The notes beneath the pieces are model-generated. The model did no database searches and was not told the DNA's origin. It saw only the letters and a program-made list of their open reading frames with translations. DNA of 64,000 bases, from contig JAJOHG010000110.1 in assembly GCA_021029095.1 (NCBI GenBank), positions 1 through 64,000 of the forward strand, written 5' to 3'. Shown one piece after another: positions 33,150-43,319 of this stretch (positions within the stretch are counted from its first letter, which is position 1; every line of letters starts with the position of its first letter). Origin of the DNA: Phellopilus nigrolimitatus (lineage: Eukaryota; Basidiomycota; Agaricomycetes; Hymenochaetales; Hymenochaetaceae). The position numbers and the translations under genes are program-made.

Positions 33150-34960
33150 TAGCTTATGATTGAAACCGGAGTCCTGCTTGGAAGACCTCAACGAGCACCT
33201 GTCGTTTCGGTTTGTTGAAGATGGTCTGGTAGCTGATGAGCACCGTCAGTGTGTGGTACGCCAGGCTCTGCGCGTCGCGCGTCTTCAGTGGGCTGGGCCA
33301 CTCCTCCTGCGGGACGTACCACCCGAGTGTGCCATTCAACACACCCTTGCATAGTTCTACGAGTACGCCAGCGATCGCCTTGCCAGCGTGCGGGCCGCAC
33401 CAGAAGTACTTGTTCGCGAGGTGCACGTACAAGTACGACAGCACCTCCCCAGTCGCGCTCCGCCTTGAGCAGCTCGACCGGCACGTCTATGTAGTCCGAC
33501 TGCGGGTCGTACGTGACGAGCGGCCGGCTGCCCTTCTCCGCATTCTCAAGGGAGAACGGCACAATGTTCGGGATGCTCTACAGCGTGTCCCTCGGCTTCG
33601 TGTTGACGGGGGCTATCGGCTGGACAGTGACACGACATGCGGCCCATGACCGACTCCGGCTCTCTGTCACAGACGTCCTGCTCCGCCGCCGCGCGATGTC
33701 CGACGGCCGTTGCGCTCGAAAGTCTGCGTCGCGCTTGCGCGCTCCACAAAGATCTCCTCGTTGCGGGCCGCCTCGTCGCTATGTGCTGTGCTCGGCACGC
33801 CGCGCAGCCGCCCCACAAGCCGCACGAGCGTGTATATCTGCTGCTCGTGCTCCGCGCCGCATTCACGAGAAACGGGCGGTGGTCCCTGTCTACGCGGAGT
33901 CGCATCAGCAACTGCAGGATCGCGACGCGCACATGCGGACAGGGCGCGGTGCGCAGCTGCTTCAGGAGCCTCCCGATAAAAGAAGAGCCCGAGGCGCGCG
34001 GCGTCATGACGTAGTCAGCGAACGCGAGCCGTGTGAACATGTCAATAACCGCGCGGGCGGCTGTGAGCCCCTGGCAAAGTATGCGCGGTGAATTCGAACC
34101 GCCGGGCAGAGGTGGCGAAGACGCCTCTGCACGCGGAGTGGGAGACTCGTCCGAGGAAGAAGAGAGCTGCAGGACCTGCGTTTGGCTTTGGTGGCGCGAG
34201 CCGGTGAAGGTCCGCAACGACATGACCTGCTGCATATTGTTACTTCCCGCCTCCTTTTCCTTCTCCTTTTCTTTCCTGGGTGCCGTCGGTGAATCCTCTG
34301 ACGTCCACGTAGCAATGGGCGAGCCGACTTCTGAGGTAGGCGTTAATGGGACCGACGGCGACACCGGAGCCGTGTTCGCAAGCCTTGCAGACGCATCGAG
34401 CTTGCCGTCACAATCACAATATCCAGAGACCGACATCATAGCGACCATTATATTGTGAACCGTGGGCTCTGAGGTAGTAGACGGTATATCGTCCGCTGAG
34501 TTGTCCTCCTCAGTGGAGCGGAGCGCGATCTCGTCTGCCAATAAACCCCATATCGCCGGAGCATCCTCCCCCCTCCGCACGCTCGACACGCTGCATCCAA
34601 AATTCGAACAGCAGCTCCACAAGCGGGCGGCGGTAGGACCTCACGCTTTTCACTTTCTCATACACGCTCGCCAGCTGCCCGTGCACCGCGCGGCGCATCA
34701 CCGGCTTCGCGGGCATGTCGCATGCGAAAAGGAGTTCCCAAGTCGCGTGCCAACCGGCTGTCGGTGGCATAAGTTGGTGTGCAGCGCCGCTGCGCCATAA
34801 GACGTGCGGAATCTGCATCAGGGACGTGCGCTACAATGGCGAGGAGGGAGAGCGGGAGAGGCGGGTTGAAGGACACCGTTGTCTGCATGCGGCTGAAAAG
34901 AAAGGCGAGGATGCGGAGGAGAGGATTTGGAGCAGGATGTGCGGGGCTTAATGATAGGGG
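33150..34960 (-). pseudogene. TSC2: TSC2/tuberin-like protein, central part
   Basis: Tuberin is the GTPase-activating subunit of the TSC complex acting on Rheb, upstream of TORC1. The minus strand encodes SPRILCQGLTAARAVIDMF and LAFADYVMTPRASGS (about 34,000-34,080), FIGRLLKQLRTAPCPH, VRVAILQLLMRLRVDRDH (about 33,890-33,980), then out of frame the helical repeat VTYDPQSDYIDVPVELL (about 33,480-33,540), LANKYFWCGPHAGKAI (about 33,360-33,410) and MKTRDAQ-like KTRDAQSLAYHTLTVLISY (about 33,200-33,290). These match the tuberin N-terminal HEAT-like region. The fragment stops near 33,154 with no Rap/Ran-GAP domain. Frameshifts lie between the blocks. Confidence 0.72.
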
Positions 34961-36750
34961 CATGGGCGTGCCGTCATCGTTTCTGTAGAGTACATGAATT
35001 GTTGGTCAGAGAAGCAAAAGAATGAAGACACACTTGAGCATCTTCACATAGTCAGTCATTTCGAAAAGTACGCGGACGCCGTGTCGTAATCGTTGAAGCC
35101 GTTCCCTGTCTCGCCGCAATCCTTCACTCTTTCATCCATCTCCTGAAATACGTCCTTCAGGTAAAGCTGCGACCTCTTCGAACACGCGCTCCTTTTCAGT
35201 CGGCGCGGGAGACGCGGTCCACACGCGTACGGCCCGGACGAGGAAGACACCGACCTTGCGCGCGTCCCACACATCCGCGCTGTCCTTCCGCACGCACGCA
35301 GCGCCCGCTCGAGAAGTGGCGCGCCGACGTCGCCAGGTTCACCCGCGTGCGTCGCGGATGGCCGTGTCGTGCTGGACGACACGCATGGTCATGCAATCCT
35401 CGAGGACGCGCCAGATCTGGACTCGCAAGGTGCGCAGCACGCCGAGGGATGTCGCGATCTGCGTAGCGATATCGATGTTGGCAAACGAAGACTCAGCGTC
35501 GCGCAACCCTGCTTGGGCCCTGAGCTGTCCCGTTCGCGCTCCTTGCCCTTCAAACCAAACGAGAGCTTCGACGGCGGGCAGCTCCTGCGCTGGGCCACAT
35601 CGAAGTGGTCGTTGGCGCCGGAGAGCGTGAACTGGTGCGAGCAGCGTGTGTTGTCCAGTTGCCCGCTTTGCAGGGAGGAAAGAGCGACGGCGCGTGGAGG
35701 CACTCGAATCCCCTCTTCGTCTCGCGGTACTGCACCTACACCCGGTCTAAAACGCGCCGGATTCTGATGACCGGCGGCGACTTTGACGTTGTTGTCGAGA
35801 CACTGAAAAAGTAAGATTATGTTATTATGTTGGATAAGCGCAATGACACGAGTCCCGCTGTAAACGTATTTGAACAAGCCCTTCAGAAAGAAAGGCTTGA
35901 ACTCCTTATCCGCCCCGCATTCTGCTCATCGTCGCTCTTTGTCTGATCCGGATCCTGGTCCATATCTTGATCCTGACAATCTCCATTCTTCTCCTCTTCC
36001 GTTGTGCGCTCAAACGCAGAGTTGTGATGCGGCACAGAAGACGCGCCTGCCATGCCCATGCTTGTCTACGGGTTGCGATGGCGCCCTGTCGTCCCGCCCG
36101 CCACCACCATTGCAAACAGGGCCGCACCGCTGCTTCGCCGTTCGTGCCATGCCATGCGCCCCTGCAGGTTGAGACTCGTGGCCGTGCGCCGGTGCACGCT
36201 GCAGATCGGCTGGCTCTGGCTCTACGGTACGCTCTTGCCGCGGACTCCCTTTCCGAGTCCGGCTTCTCTTCTGCGTCTCTTTGCACAGACTCTCTCCTTT
36301 CGCGCTCTCCCACATCGCCCGACGGGCCTGGCGAGGGTCCACCGAGGATGCTCGAGCGCTTGCTCAGCCAGAAGTCGTCCCTGCGCGTGCCGCCGAGGAG
36401 CGTGCCGAATTCGCGCACGAGCGACGAAGCAATGTGGCTCGACGGTGAATACCCGCCCAGCTCCGGATCGATCTCGGGCGCCGGCTGTTGCTGCTTCTGC
36501 CTCTCGCCTACGCCTCCTTCTCCTTATCCACATCCATCCGCTCCACAAACACAGGGGGATTGCGCTCGCCGTGCATGCTACCGCGCCGACAGCCCCAGGC
36601 GCGGAGCATCGACGCCGTCATCGGGCGTTGGCTGAGACTGTGACTGCGACGGTGCGTCGATGCGGACGGTGCGCGCGGTAGCGCTGTCTTCGCAGGCGCG
36701 CTCGGCGCGCTCGCCGAACCGGCTGAGAGAGCATTGCCAGTATCGTTTAC
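34960..36750 (-). pseudogene. degenerate coding sequence, possibly the N-terminal part of TSC2
   Basis: Minus-strand stretches with coding character occur in changing frames: SLVREFGTLLGGTRRDDFW (about 36,370-36,425), AQAGLRDAESSFANIDIAT followed by LGVLRTLRVQIWRVLED (about 35,400-35,530), LYLKDVFQEMDERVKD (about 35,110-35,160). They are collinear with and upstream of the tuberin block, so they probably belong to the same gene, but I do not recognise them with certainty. The right edge meets the M28 protease fragment at about 36,750. Confidence 0.4.
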
Positions 36751-37950
36751 TTCAGCACCAGTGTCGCGCGCGCGTGGCTGAGACAAAGCCGCGCCAGTTC
36801 GGCGTGCGTGTTGTACGACAGCCCGGAGTAATGTGTGCTCGCAGGTGCGGGAAGACGCGGAAGCGCCATGCTATAATCCGCTTTGGCTTGGTCTGACTGA
36901 GGCCGACGATGTTCGCGCTTTGTGAGGCGACGAGGACGCTGGACGTGAGGAGGACGTGGTACAGCGCGGTGGCGGTCGATAAGCCGTACTGCACGAAAAA
37001 AGCGTTGAGGAACGGTGGTGGGTCGCGTGTAGCCCGTGGTGAGCTCGGGCAGCGGGGAGTCGGGCGAGGAGAGGAAACGCAGGAGGACAAGCGCGTTGTC
37101 GCTCATGTACTGCGCGACACCGAGTTGGATGTAGTGCACGGTGTCCTTACGCATGTGGTAGAAGTACGAGTGGTCGACGTTGGCTATGTCGAGTTCGGTG
37201 ACGTCAAGATAGAGCTCGAACTTGCGGAAGTCGGTATCGGATATGAGTACGCCGGACGAGAAGATGTTGTTCGCGACGACGGTACAGTACAGGCGCACGT
37301 ACGCACCGATCGTCTGCGTGCTCGTCGTCTGGAAGAGCAGCTCGGGGCCAGTGGATCCCGCCGCCTCAAGGTTGATCACGGCGCGCACGGAGCCGCGCAC
37401 GGGTTGCTAGCGTCGCGAAGAGGTGCGAGCCGTCTGAAGCGACTCCCGGCGTTGTTCCAGAGCAGCACAAGCGCGTGCATAGGCGACCAGTGCGGGGTGC
37501 ACACGACAGTGTGGACGGCCTCGAGGATAATGCCGGGGGCGAGAGCGTTGTCGGCGGCGCCGGGGGAGGGCAGGGTGCAGGCAAGATGGGCGTTGGCGAG
37601 TATGGCGTCCTGCTTTCCTTCCTCGGTGCTGTTGGAAATGTGGACAACAATGTATGTTGGTGAGGCGGACGTAGGATTTGTAGAGACGCTTGCCGAGGAT
37701 GTCGAAGCGGTGGGAGCTGCTGGCTTGCTGGTGCCAGACCTGACACTCGAGTTGGCGGCCGGGCTCGGCGCGGACAGCGTCGTCGCAGAGGGCCTTGAGG
37801 GCGTCGGCCTGGCCGAGCATCCAAGCATCGGCGCGCACGCGCTCGCGCGTGCCAACGGTGCGGAAGCCGATTCTCTCCGAGAGGTGGCGAGTGTGCGCGA
37901 ACACGGTGTGCTCAGATAGCTGCGGAGTGTGCGCGGCATCGTACTCATCT
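36750..37950 (-). pseudogene. M28 vacuolar membrane protease (Pff1-like) fragment
   Basis: The family is a multi-pass vacuolar-membrane zinc aminopeptidase-like protease. Reading leftward: HTRHLSERIGFRTVGTRE (about 37,850-37,900), HRFDILGKRLYKSYV, ILANAHLACTLPSPGAAD (about 37,550-37,600), WSPMHALVLLWNNA (about 37,440), INLEAAGSTGPELLFQTT (about 37,320-37,375), FELYLDVTELDIA, and the first transmembrane-like stretch LYHVLLTSSVLVASQ near 36,930. The Asp of the H-x-D metal site is Ala (HLA). A one-base loss after WNNA destroys the catalytic Glu pair (EES expected) and shifts the frame. The C-terminal membrane domain is missing. It starts directly after shared leader copy 5, whose intron acceptor lies a few bases before an ATG. 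Confidence 0.78.
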
Positions 37951-37954
37951 ACAA

Positions 37955-38110
37955 TCGGTTTACAGATTAGTACGGTAAGGGCTTAAAGAAAGAGAAACAG
38001 CTTACGGTTAGACAGGGACCGAAGCGAAGTCAAGAAATCAAGACATAGACGAAGACGGAGCTTGACGCCAAAGATCGACAAGATTTGACGACGCGCGTCG
38101 TCAAATCAGT
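37955..38110 (-). repeat. shared leader, copy 5, joined to the M28 fragment
   Basis: It matches copy 1 over more than 130 bp (CAGATTAGTAC, TTACGGTTAGACAGGGACC, ACGACGCGCGTC). On the minus strand the donor GTAAGC, branch-like GTACTAATCTG and acceptor region lead into an ATG of the protease fragment. On the other side it is fused at about 38,115 to KIN1 copy 3. Confidence 0.6.
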
Positions 38111-38111
38111 C

Positions 38112-39625
38112 GCTCTCTCGGAGCCAAACTCGAAACCGGACATGCCCCGGATAACCTGGCGATCGAGCTCATCTGCGCGCAAGGGCTCGCGATGGAGTAT
38201 GTGCGCGTCTGGGGGTGATACGCGCCCACGGATGCGAGAGAATCTCAGCGAGGGTGGCTCGCGCGGATGGGTTGACGACGAGCATGCGTGTGAGTAGGTA
38301 CTCGCATTCTGTCAGAGAATGAAAAACAAATGAGTTAAAATAACGATTTCTTCTTAAATGGGTCGCACCTGCGCTGAGCTAGCCTGGATACTCGACGAGA
38401 CCGCGTTTGATTTTCGCATGGAGCGCGGGCACGCTCTGATCATCGAAGGGCACCTTGCCACAAACGAGTGTGTAGAACATGACATCGAAAGTTCAGACGT
38501 CGACCTCGGGTCCGGTATAGACCTTGGCTTTGAGCAGCTCGGGAGCGGCGAAGTATAGAGATCCGCAGAAGGTGGAAAGATGGGCGACAGGGCTGGAGAT
38601 GTTCGAAAGATTAAAGTGTATGATCTTGATGTTGCCCGTGAGGATGTGCTCGATCCTGAGGTCGCGGTGGAAGACATTGTTGTGGTTACAGTAATCGAAT
38701 GCGGACCCGATTTGGCGGGAAACATTGCGCTCGCGGAGATGGCCGTGGTTGATGATGTAGTCGAGAATCTGCCCAACTTTAACACACTCGAACGCCATGT
38801 AGTAGAGCTTCGTGTGCGCGATGAGATCCTGCATGCCCCACATATACGGGTGGTGTAGTAGCATCGACAGCGCACCTCCCGCATCGCGCGGGTCTCCTTC
38901 GATGTCCTCTTCGACGCTTGCTTCTCCGCCGCCTCTGCTGTCGGCGCGACGCCATTCATTCCTGTGCTTGCAATGTTGTCTCGCGGGAGGGTCTTGGCCG
39001 CGAGATGCGCACACGGCGGACGAGATCGTTACTAATATATTTTAAGAATGTCAGTGTACAGATCGAACTGATGACGTTGAAGCTGCTGCGCACCTTCTCG
39101 CCGGTGAGATCGTGATACGCCAGTTCGACTTTGTCCATGTATCCCGCGCCGAGCGTCCTTCCGAGTGTGTAATCTCCCAGCACACGATTCGAACAGAGCG
39201 GCTTCTGGGTATGGATGCTCGTGCTCGACTCGAGTGGCGCCTGCGCGGCTGCGGGTGCATACGTCTGTTCACCACCACCACCGGTAGGGACGCACTGCTG
39301 GGGCGCCATCGGCATTGAAAGCGGTCGGGGGGCGTGCATCATTCACAGATGGCTGGCGCGCGGTAGGGAGGGCACGCGTTCGAGGCGCTGAAGCAGTCGT
39401 TAGCATCGCGCTCGCGTTCAGACAATTTCACTACATACCTAGGTCTTTGTTTTATCTAATCCTCCTCTCGGCTCTTCCACGCGACCGGACTCGCCAGCGC
39501 AAGATGGCCCAGCGCGACATGCTGCGGCGGAGATGCTGCTGTTGCTGTTGTTGCTGTTGTTGCTGCTGTTGTTGCTGTTGTTGCTGCTGTTGTTGCAGCT
39601 GCAGCTGCCGAGGCATGATCCTCGC
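38112..39625 (-). pseudogene. KIN1: KIN1-type kinase, copy 3
   Basis: Same order as copies 1 and 2: poly-Gln start (about 39,530-39,615), N-terminus, GDYTLGRTLGAGYMDK (about 39,130-39,175), [73 protein letters not shown], and a short post-kinase remnant. Lesions: the splice acceptor before LAAK is CGCAT where copy 1 has CGCAG; the DFG site reads HFN; frameshifts lie around 38,900 and in the SFGVVLY region; and the C-terminal part is cut at GFEFGSE (about 38,115). Confidence 0.82.
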
Positions 39626-39900
39626 ATCTAAACAGATAATTTACAGATTAGAATGCTAAAGGCATGAAGCAGAAGAAACAACTTACGAATAGACACGATG
39701 TGCGAAGCGAAGTCGAGAGGTCGAGAGGTCGAGACGAAGACGAAGAAGCTTGAAGATCGACATGCCGAGGACGACGCGCATCGCTGTCCTCGGGCTGTGC
39801 CGGACAGTCTTCGTGTCAGCCCGCAAGCAGTGATATCAATGCAAGTGCAAAGTTTTACTCTATTTTACAGCAGCGTCTTCTAACTTTCTTTTACAGGCTT
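39530..39900. repeat. longest CAG tract and shared leader, copy 6
   Basis: (CTG/TTG)n of about 65 bp lies at 39,535-39,600, encoding about 21 consecutive Gln on the minus strand after MPRQLQL. The leader intron follows at 39,635-39,690. The plus-face block GACGACGCGCATCGCTGTCC is at 39,770-39,810, shortened relative to copies 2-4. Confidence 0.6.
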
Positions 39901-40720
39901 TTCGCTCAACATGGTTCTCTTCGCTCTTCACGCGGACCACGGTCATCTTCGCGCTCGAGCCGCATAAAGGTGTGTCCATTCGACTTTCTAACCCAGAGTC
40001 CATCTCACAAGCTGTTACCTATAGAGCCCTCATCCACGCGAGCCCAGCGCAGGCTTAGATGCGGGCGCGCAACGCGGCGCGTACACACCCAGGCAGAGGG
40101 TGTTCCCGAGTTTTTAGACTGTATGGATTCTCTTCCGATATCTCTTCGCTTTGTTGCTGGGGTGAGATGGGGTGAAAACTGACGCATTTTCTTCTGTGGA
40201 ACAGCTATGGCCTCCCGGTTCAAGGAAGTTTCTGGCGAGGACCGGCTTCCGTGGGAGGCATTGCATATTGCCACCTTGACGCAGGAGGTACGGAGCGCTA
40301 TCGTTTCCGTATCCGCTACTGAAGTCTTTGTATTTTTTTATCATTACTTAGGCTGCGCTGATGCTCGCGCCAGCGTCAGTGCGATTCAAGGCACCGGCCG
40401 CCGTGAAGGCGGATAAGTTCGGCTGGGTGCGTGTCTGCTTTTCTTGTTTCGCGTGGGCATCTTTAGACTGATTCGTGTCCTTTTCATTGTCTTCTCCGCA
40501 ACTCACAGCGAGTCTGCGCACGCTCCTGGAGAAGGTAAACGCAGACCTGCAGAACATGGCGAGTACGTTGGCAAATACCCGCACGTATGCCAGCACGAGT
40601 GGGAGGCGATGTGCGTTCGTCGACATGTGCAGGCTCATAGTGGAATTCGCAAAGGTGTGCCGCGCAGTAATCCTTTTATTTTTTTTATTTTTTTTATTAC
40701 TTACTGACACGATGTAGTTC
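39900..40720 (+). pseudogene. NAA25: NAA25 fragment, copy 4 (C-terminal exons)
   Basis: Unlike the other copies this one keeps late exons: RFKEVSGEDRLPWEALHIA (about 40,210-40,290), APASVRFKAPAAVKADKFG (about 40,370-40,430), SLRTLLEKVNADLQNMAST and RRCAFVDMCRLIVEFAK (about 40,510-40,655), separated by GT-AG introns. The 5' exons are missing or unrecognisable between 39,910 and 40,180. Assignment to the NAA25 C-terminus rests on position and weak resemblance. Confidence 0.55.
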
Positions 40721-41079
40721 TAGCATTACTCTCTCATAGAGTCGCAAAGTACCTCGGGAGCGCACACAAGCGCAACTGAGTTGTATTTGCGACTGAGACG
40801 TAATGTTGTTGGAGTGTTGTATATGTAGACGTGAAACCTTTACTGTAGAATGTACAGATGCGTGCTAGAAATGATTAGGAAGAAAGCAGCAGAGACCAAA
40901 AGGGTGCAAACACGATGATGGGCTGGACGGCAGATATGTGAGGTGTGGAGAGACAAACAAGAATGGGGAATGGAAGAGGAGGATAGAAGGGAAAGCAAGT
41001 AGAGTATCCTAGTCGACCAAATCGTAGTGATGGTCATGGAGAAAGAGGCAATAGATAAGGCGCTCGCGGCATCCGCTTC

Positions 41080-42465
41080 ATCAACCTAGTACCATGTCAT
41101 CTCCAATCGTATCTGCACCCGAACTCGAATCGCAGCCGAAGCATCTGCGACGAACGCGACGGTGACGTGCACGTACGCGCCCAATGATCGCGCACGTCCA
41201 GCGCCTGAAATCGGTTCGGCAGCGCCCACTCGCCCGCCCACCCACCTGCAGCCGCTCTACCGCCCGCCCACGCTCGAGCGTCGCGACGTTTGCCTCGATA
41301 TCCGCATCGAGCGCGGCGGCGTATCCTGCTCCGTCGTCCGCCAGCGCTTCCGCCTCAGACATCCCGACCGCCGACAGGAAACTGCAGATGGTTGCCTGTT
41401 CCTCCGCCGAGAACGCTTTTAGCCCCGGGTTGGCGGGAGGCGAGGCGCTCTCTGATGTAGGCACCGTTGGGCGTGGAACTGCATAATTCACCGGGAACGG
41501 TGTTGTCGTTATCGCTGATGACCCTGCGGCTGTTACTGCTACTGCGTGCCGGCGCATACTAATAGGTATCGACATGCTCGTCGCTGGCGGACCGCCGAGA
41601 GTGTTTGCCCACGCCAAAGAACGAGCTTACAGGATTTGTCGGCGCGGTCGTATTTGAGTTGGCGCTGGGCAAACCTGCAACGCGAGCATGACCATGCCCG
41701 CTTGCTCCACGCGGCCTTGCGAACTCCGAAGCAGTCTGGTTTCGAAGGCAAAAGTGAGACACTGAGATTTCAATAGAGAACTGACTGAATGTTAACTCAC
41801 CGTTGTACCATTGCTTCGAGCAGCCGAGGAGCGTGCAACAGGTTGCATGCCCGCAGGAGCGGCAGCGGCTGCATATGCAAACCGCTGGTGCTCTCTATCC
41901 CGCACCAAACGGCGCTCCACCCTGTTATGCGCGACTGTCGCCACCGTGCGCCCTCCCTACCCGCTTCCACTTCCAACACCGACGCTGGCCACCGCACCTT
42001 CCGCGCTGTCGCCGTCACCTTCAGCATTCTGACCCTGTCCGACACCCGACCTGCCTCGGTTATCTCATCGCCCTCGCGCGCATTGCACCAGAACCTATGG
42101 CCCTCATTCCATACACGCGACAGACATTCCTTCCCGCAATACTTCGCCTTCCTGCACCGTCGACACCTTGCAAACTCTCGCAGAACGACTCCTATTTGCC
42201 ATAGAATAGGTCGGGGTCTTCGTGAATAGACGAATAAGATATGTAAATAAAGACGTACTGTTAGCACACTGTTTTATCCCGCCGCGGCTCTCGTCCTTCC
42301 GGCACGCATTTCGCACAATGGCGCCCGCCCAACACTGTATTCTGGCGGTAAGAAAGGCGGTGGGGTCGGAAAGCTACTCTCCGTCGGGCTTGGGCGAAGC
42401 GTGAAGCGCTCCACTAGCGAGAACACGTTGGTCATCCGCGGCGACGCCGCGTACGACGCGGTCTG
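41080..42465 (-). pseudogene. samB: samB copy C, C-terminal half with intact MYND finger
   Basis: Reading leftward: SPRMTNVFSLVERFTLRPSP (about 42,390-42,450), MRNACRKDESRGGIKQCAN (about 42,260-42,315), a 77-bp intron, and the MYND finger with CRRCRKAKYCGKEC and HRFWCNARE (about 42,085-42,180). The Cys/His ligand set of this half of the finger is intact. Then come the low-complexity tail, an intron near 41,795, and the last exon with SNTTAPTNPVSSFFG and SAEEQATICSFLSAVG (41,390-41,660). Its 5' end is replaced by phosphoketolase, joined in frame at about 42,465 (GQTA then SYAASPRM). This is the only MYND finger left in the window. Confidence 0.78.
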
Positions 42466-43310
42466 CCCGGTTTCGACTTCGCCATCGCCGACAACGCAAG
42501 CGACGAGGAGGATCGGGTTGTCCATGACGACGCCGAATGCGACGACGAATACGTAGCCGAGCTCACCGCCTTCGTAGATCGCACTGGGAGTCTCTGCGTT
42601 GATATGACTGCAATGGCAAAGCCAGGCGCGTGTATATAATCAGTTAAAGTGAATAAATGTGTGCTGACGGCGAAGGAAGAACATACCTTGGGAAGCCGTC
42701 GAGAGGCGGAGAACCTGGAGGCGAGGTCAGAGAGGCTCGCATTGTAGCGCGCGCTCTCGGCATAGAAGCAACCAAGAGAGCCCTCGAGCCAGAGGCAGGA
42801 GAGAATCTGTGCGCCGTGTCCTGTGCGCGATCGATTGAGAATGCAAAAGCCCGGAAGAGATATGGGAAGAACAGACCTGGACCGACGATGTAGAGCACGT
42901 GGCCGTCGTGCTTTACTACGAGGCGGTTGAGGTGGGCGTAGACAAGGTCGAGGCCCGGGCAGGTGCCCAGGGCCGAGCAGACGCGGCTTGATGTCGTCGT
43001 GGGTAAGTTCGCGCTCAAGCAGCACATTATCCTTTAAAAGATTCTCGCTGCAGCAAATAATATTCATTAGCGGGTGAGTAGGAGATTTTGACAGGGAGCG
43101 CACCTGCTGCTATGTAACCAGCCGCCCTGCGAAACGACTTGATGGAGAGCACATCGAGGTCGACTTCGACTTTGAACGCATTGAGTAACGTCGGGAAACG
43201 AGTGCGGCTGCGAGAAGAGCTTGGCGAGCACTTCGAGCGATGATACGAGGAGGAGGAGAAGAGCCATCGTCGAGCTTGTGCAGTGTAGTAGTGTACACAT
43301 TTCAGCATTC
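42466..43310 (-). pseudogene. xfp: phosphoketolase N-terminal part, fused in frame to samB
   Basis: The minus strand shows LSIKSFRRAAGYIAAGA (about 43,110-43,160), a short intron, then [19 protein letters not shown] (about 43,000-43,045), [19 protein letters not shown] (about 42,905-42,965), [19 protein letters not shown] with LASRFS (frameshifted, 42,720-42,810), PGFAIAV, and MDNPILLVACVVGDGEVETG (about 42,470-42,525). GDGE-x-ETG is the thiamine-diphosphate-binding signature of the family. Frameshifts occur near 42,880 and 42,640. The reading frame of the GDGE block passes directly into samB codons. Confidence 0.78.
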
Positions 43311-43319
43311 GCGTCCATG

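Noticed and set aside
37955..43310. Mating-type or secondary-metabolite cluster
   Set aside because: No homeodomain, pheromone receptor, PKS, NRPS or terpene synthase sequence was seen. The genes present are unrelated housekeeping fragments.
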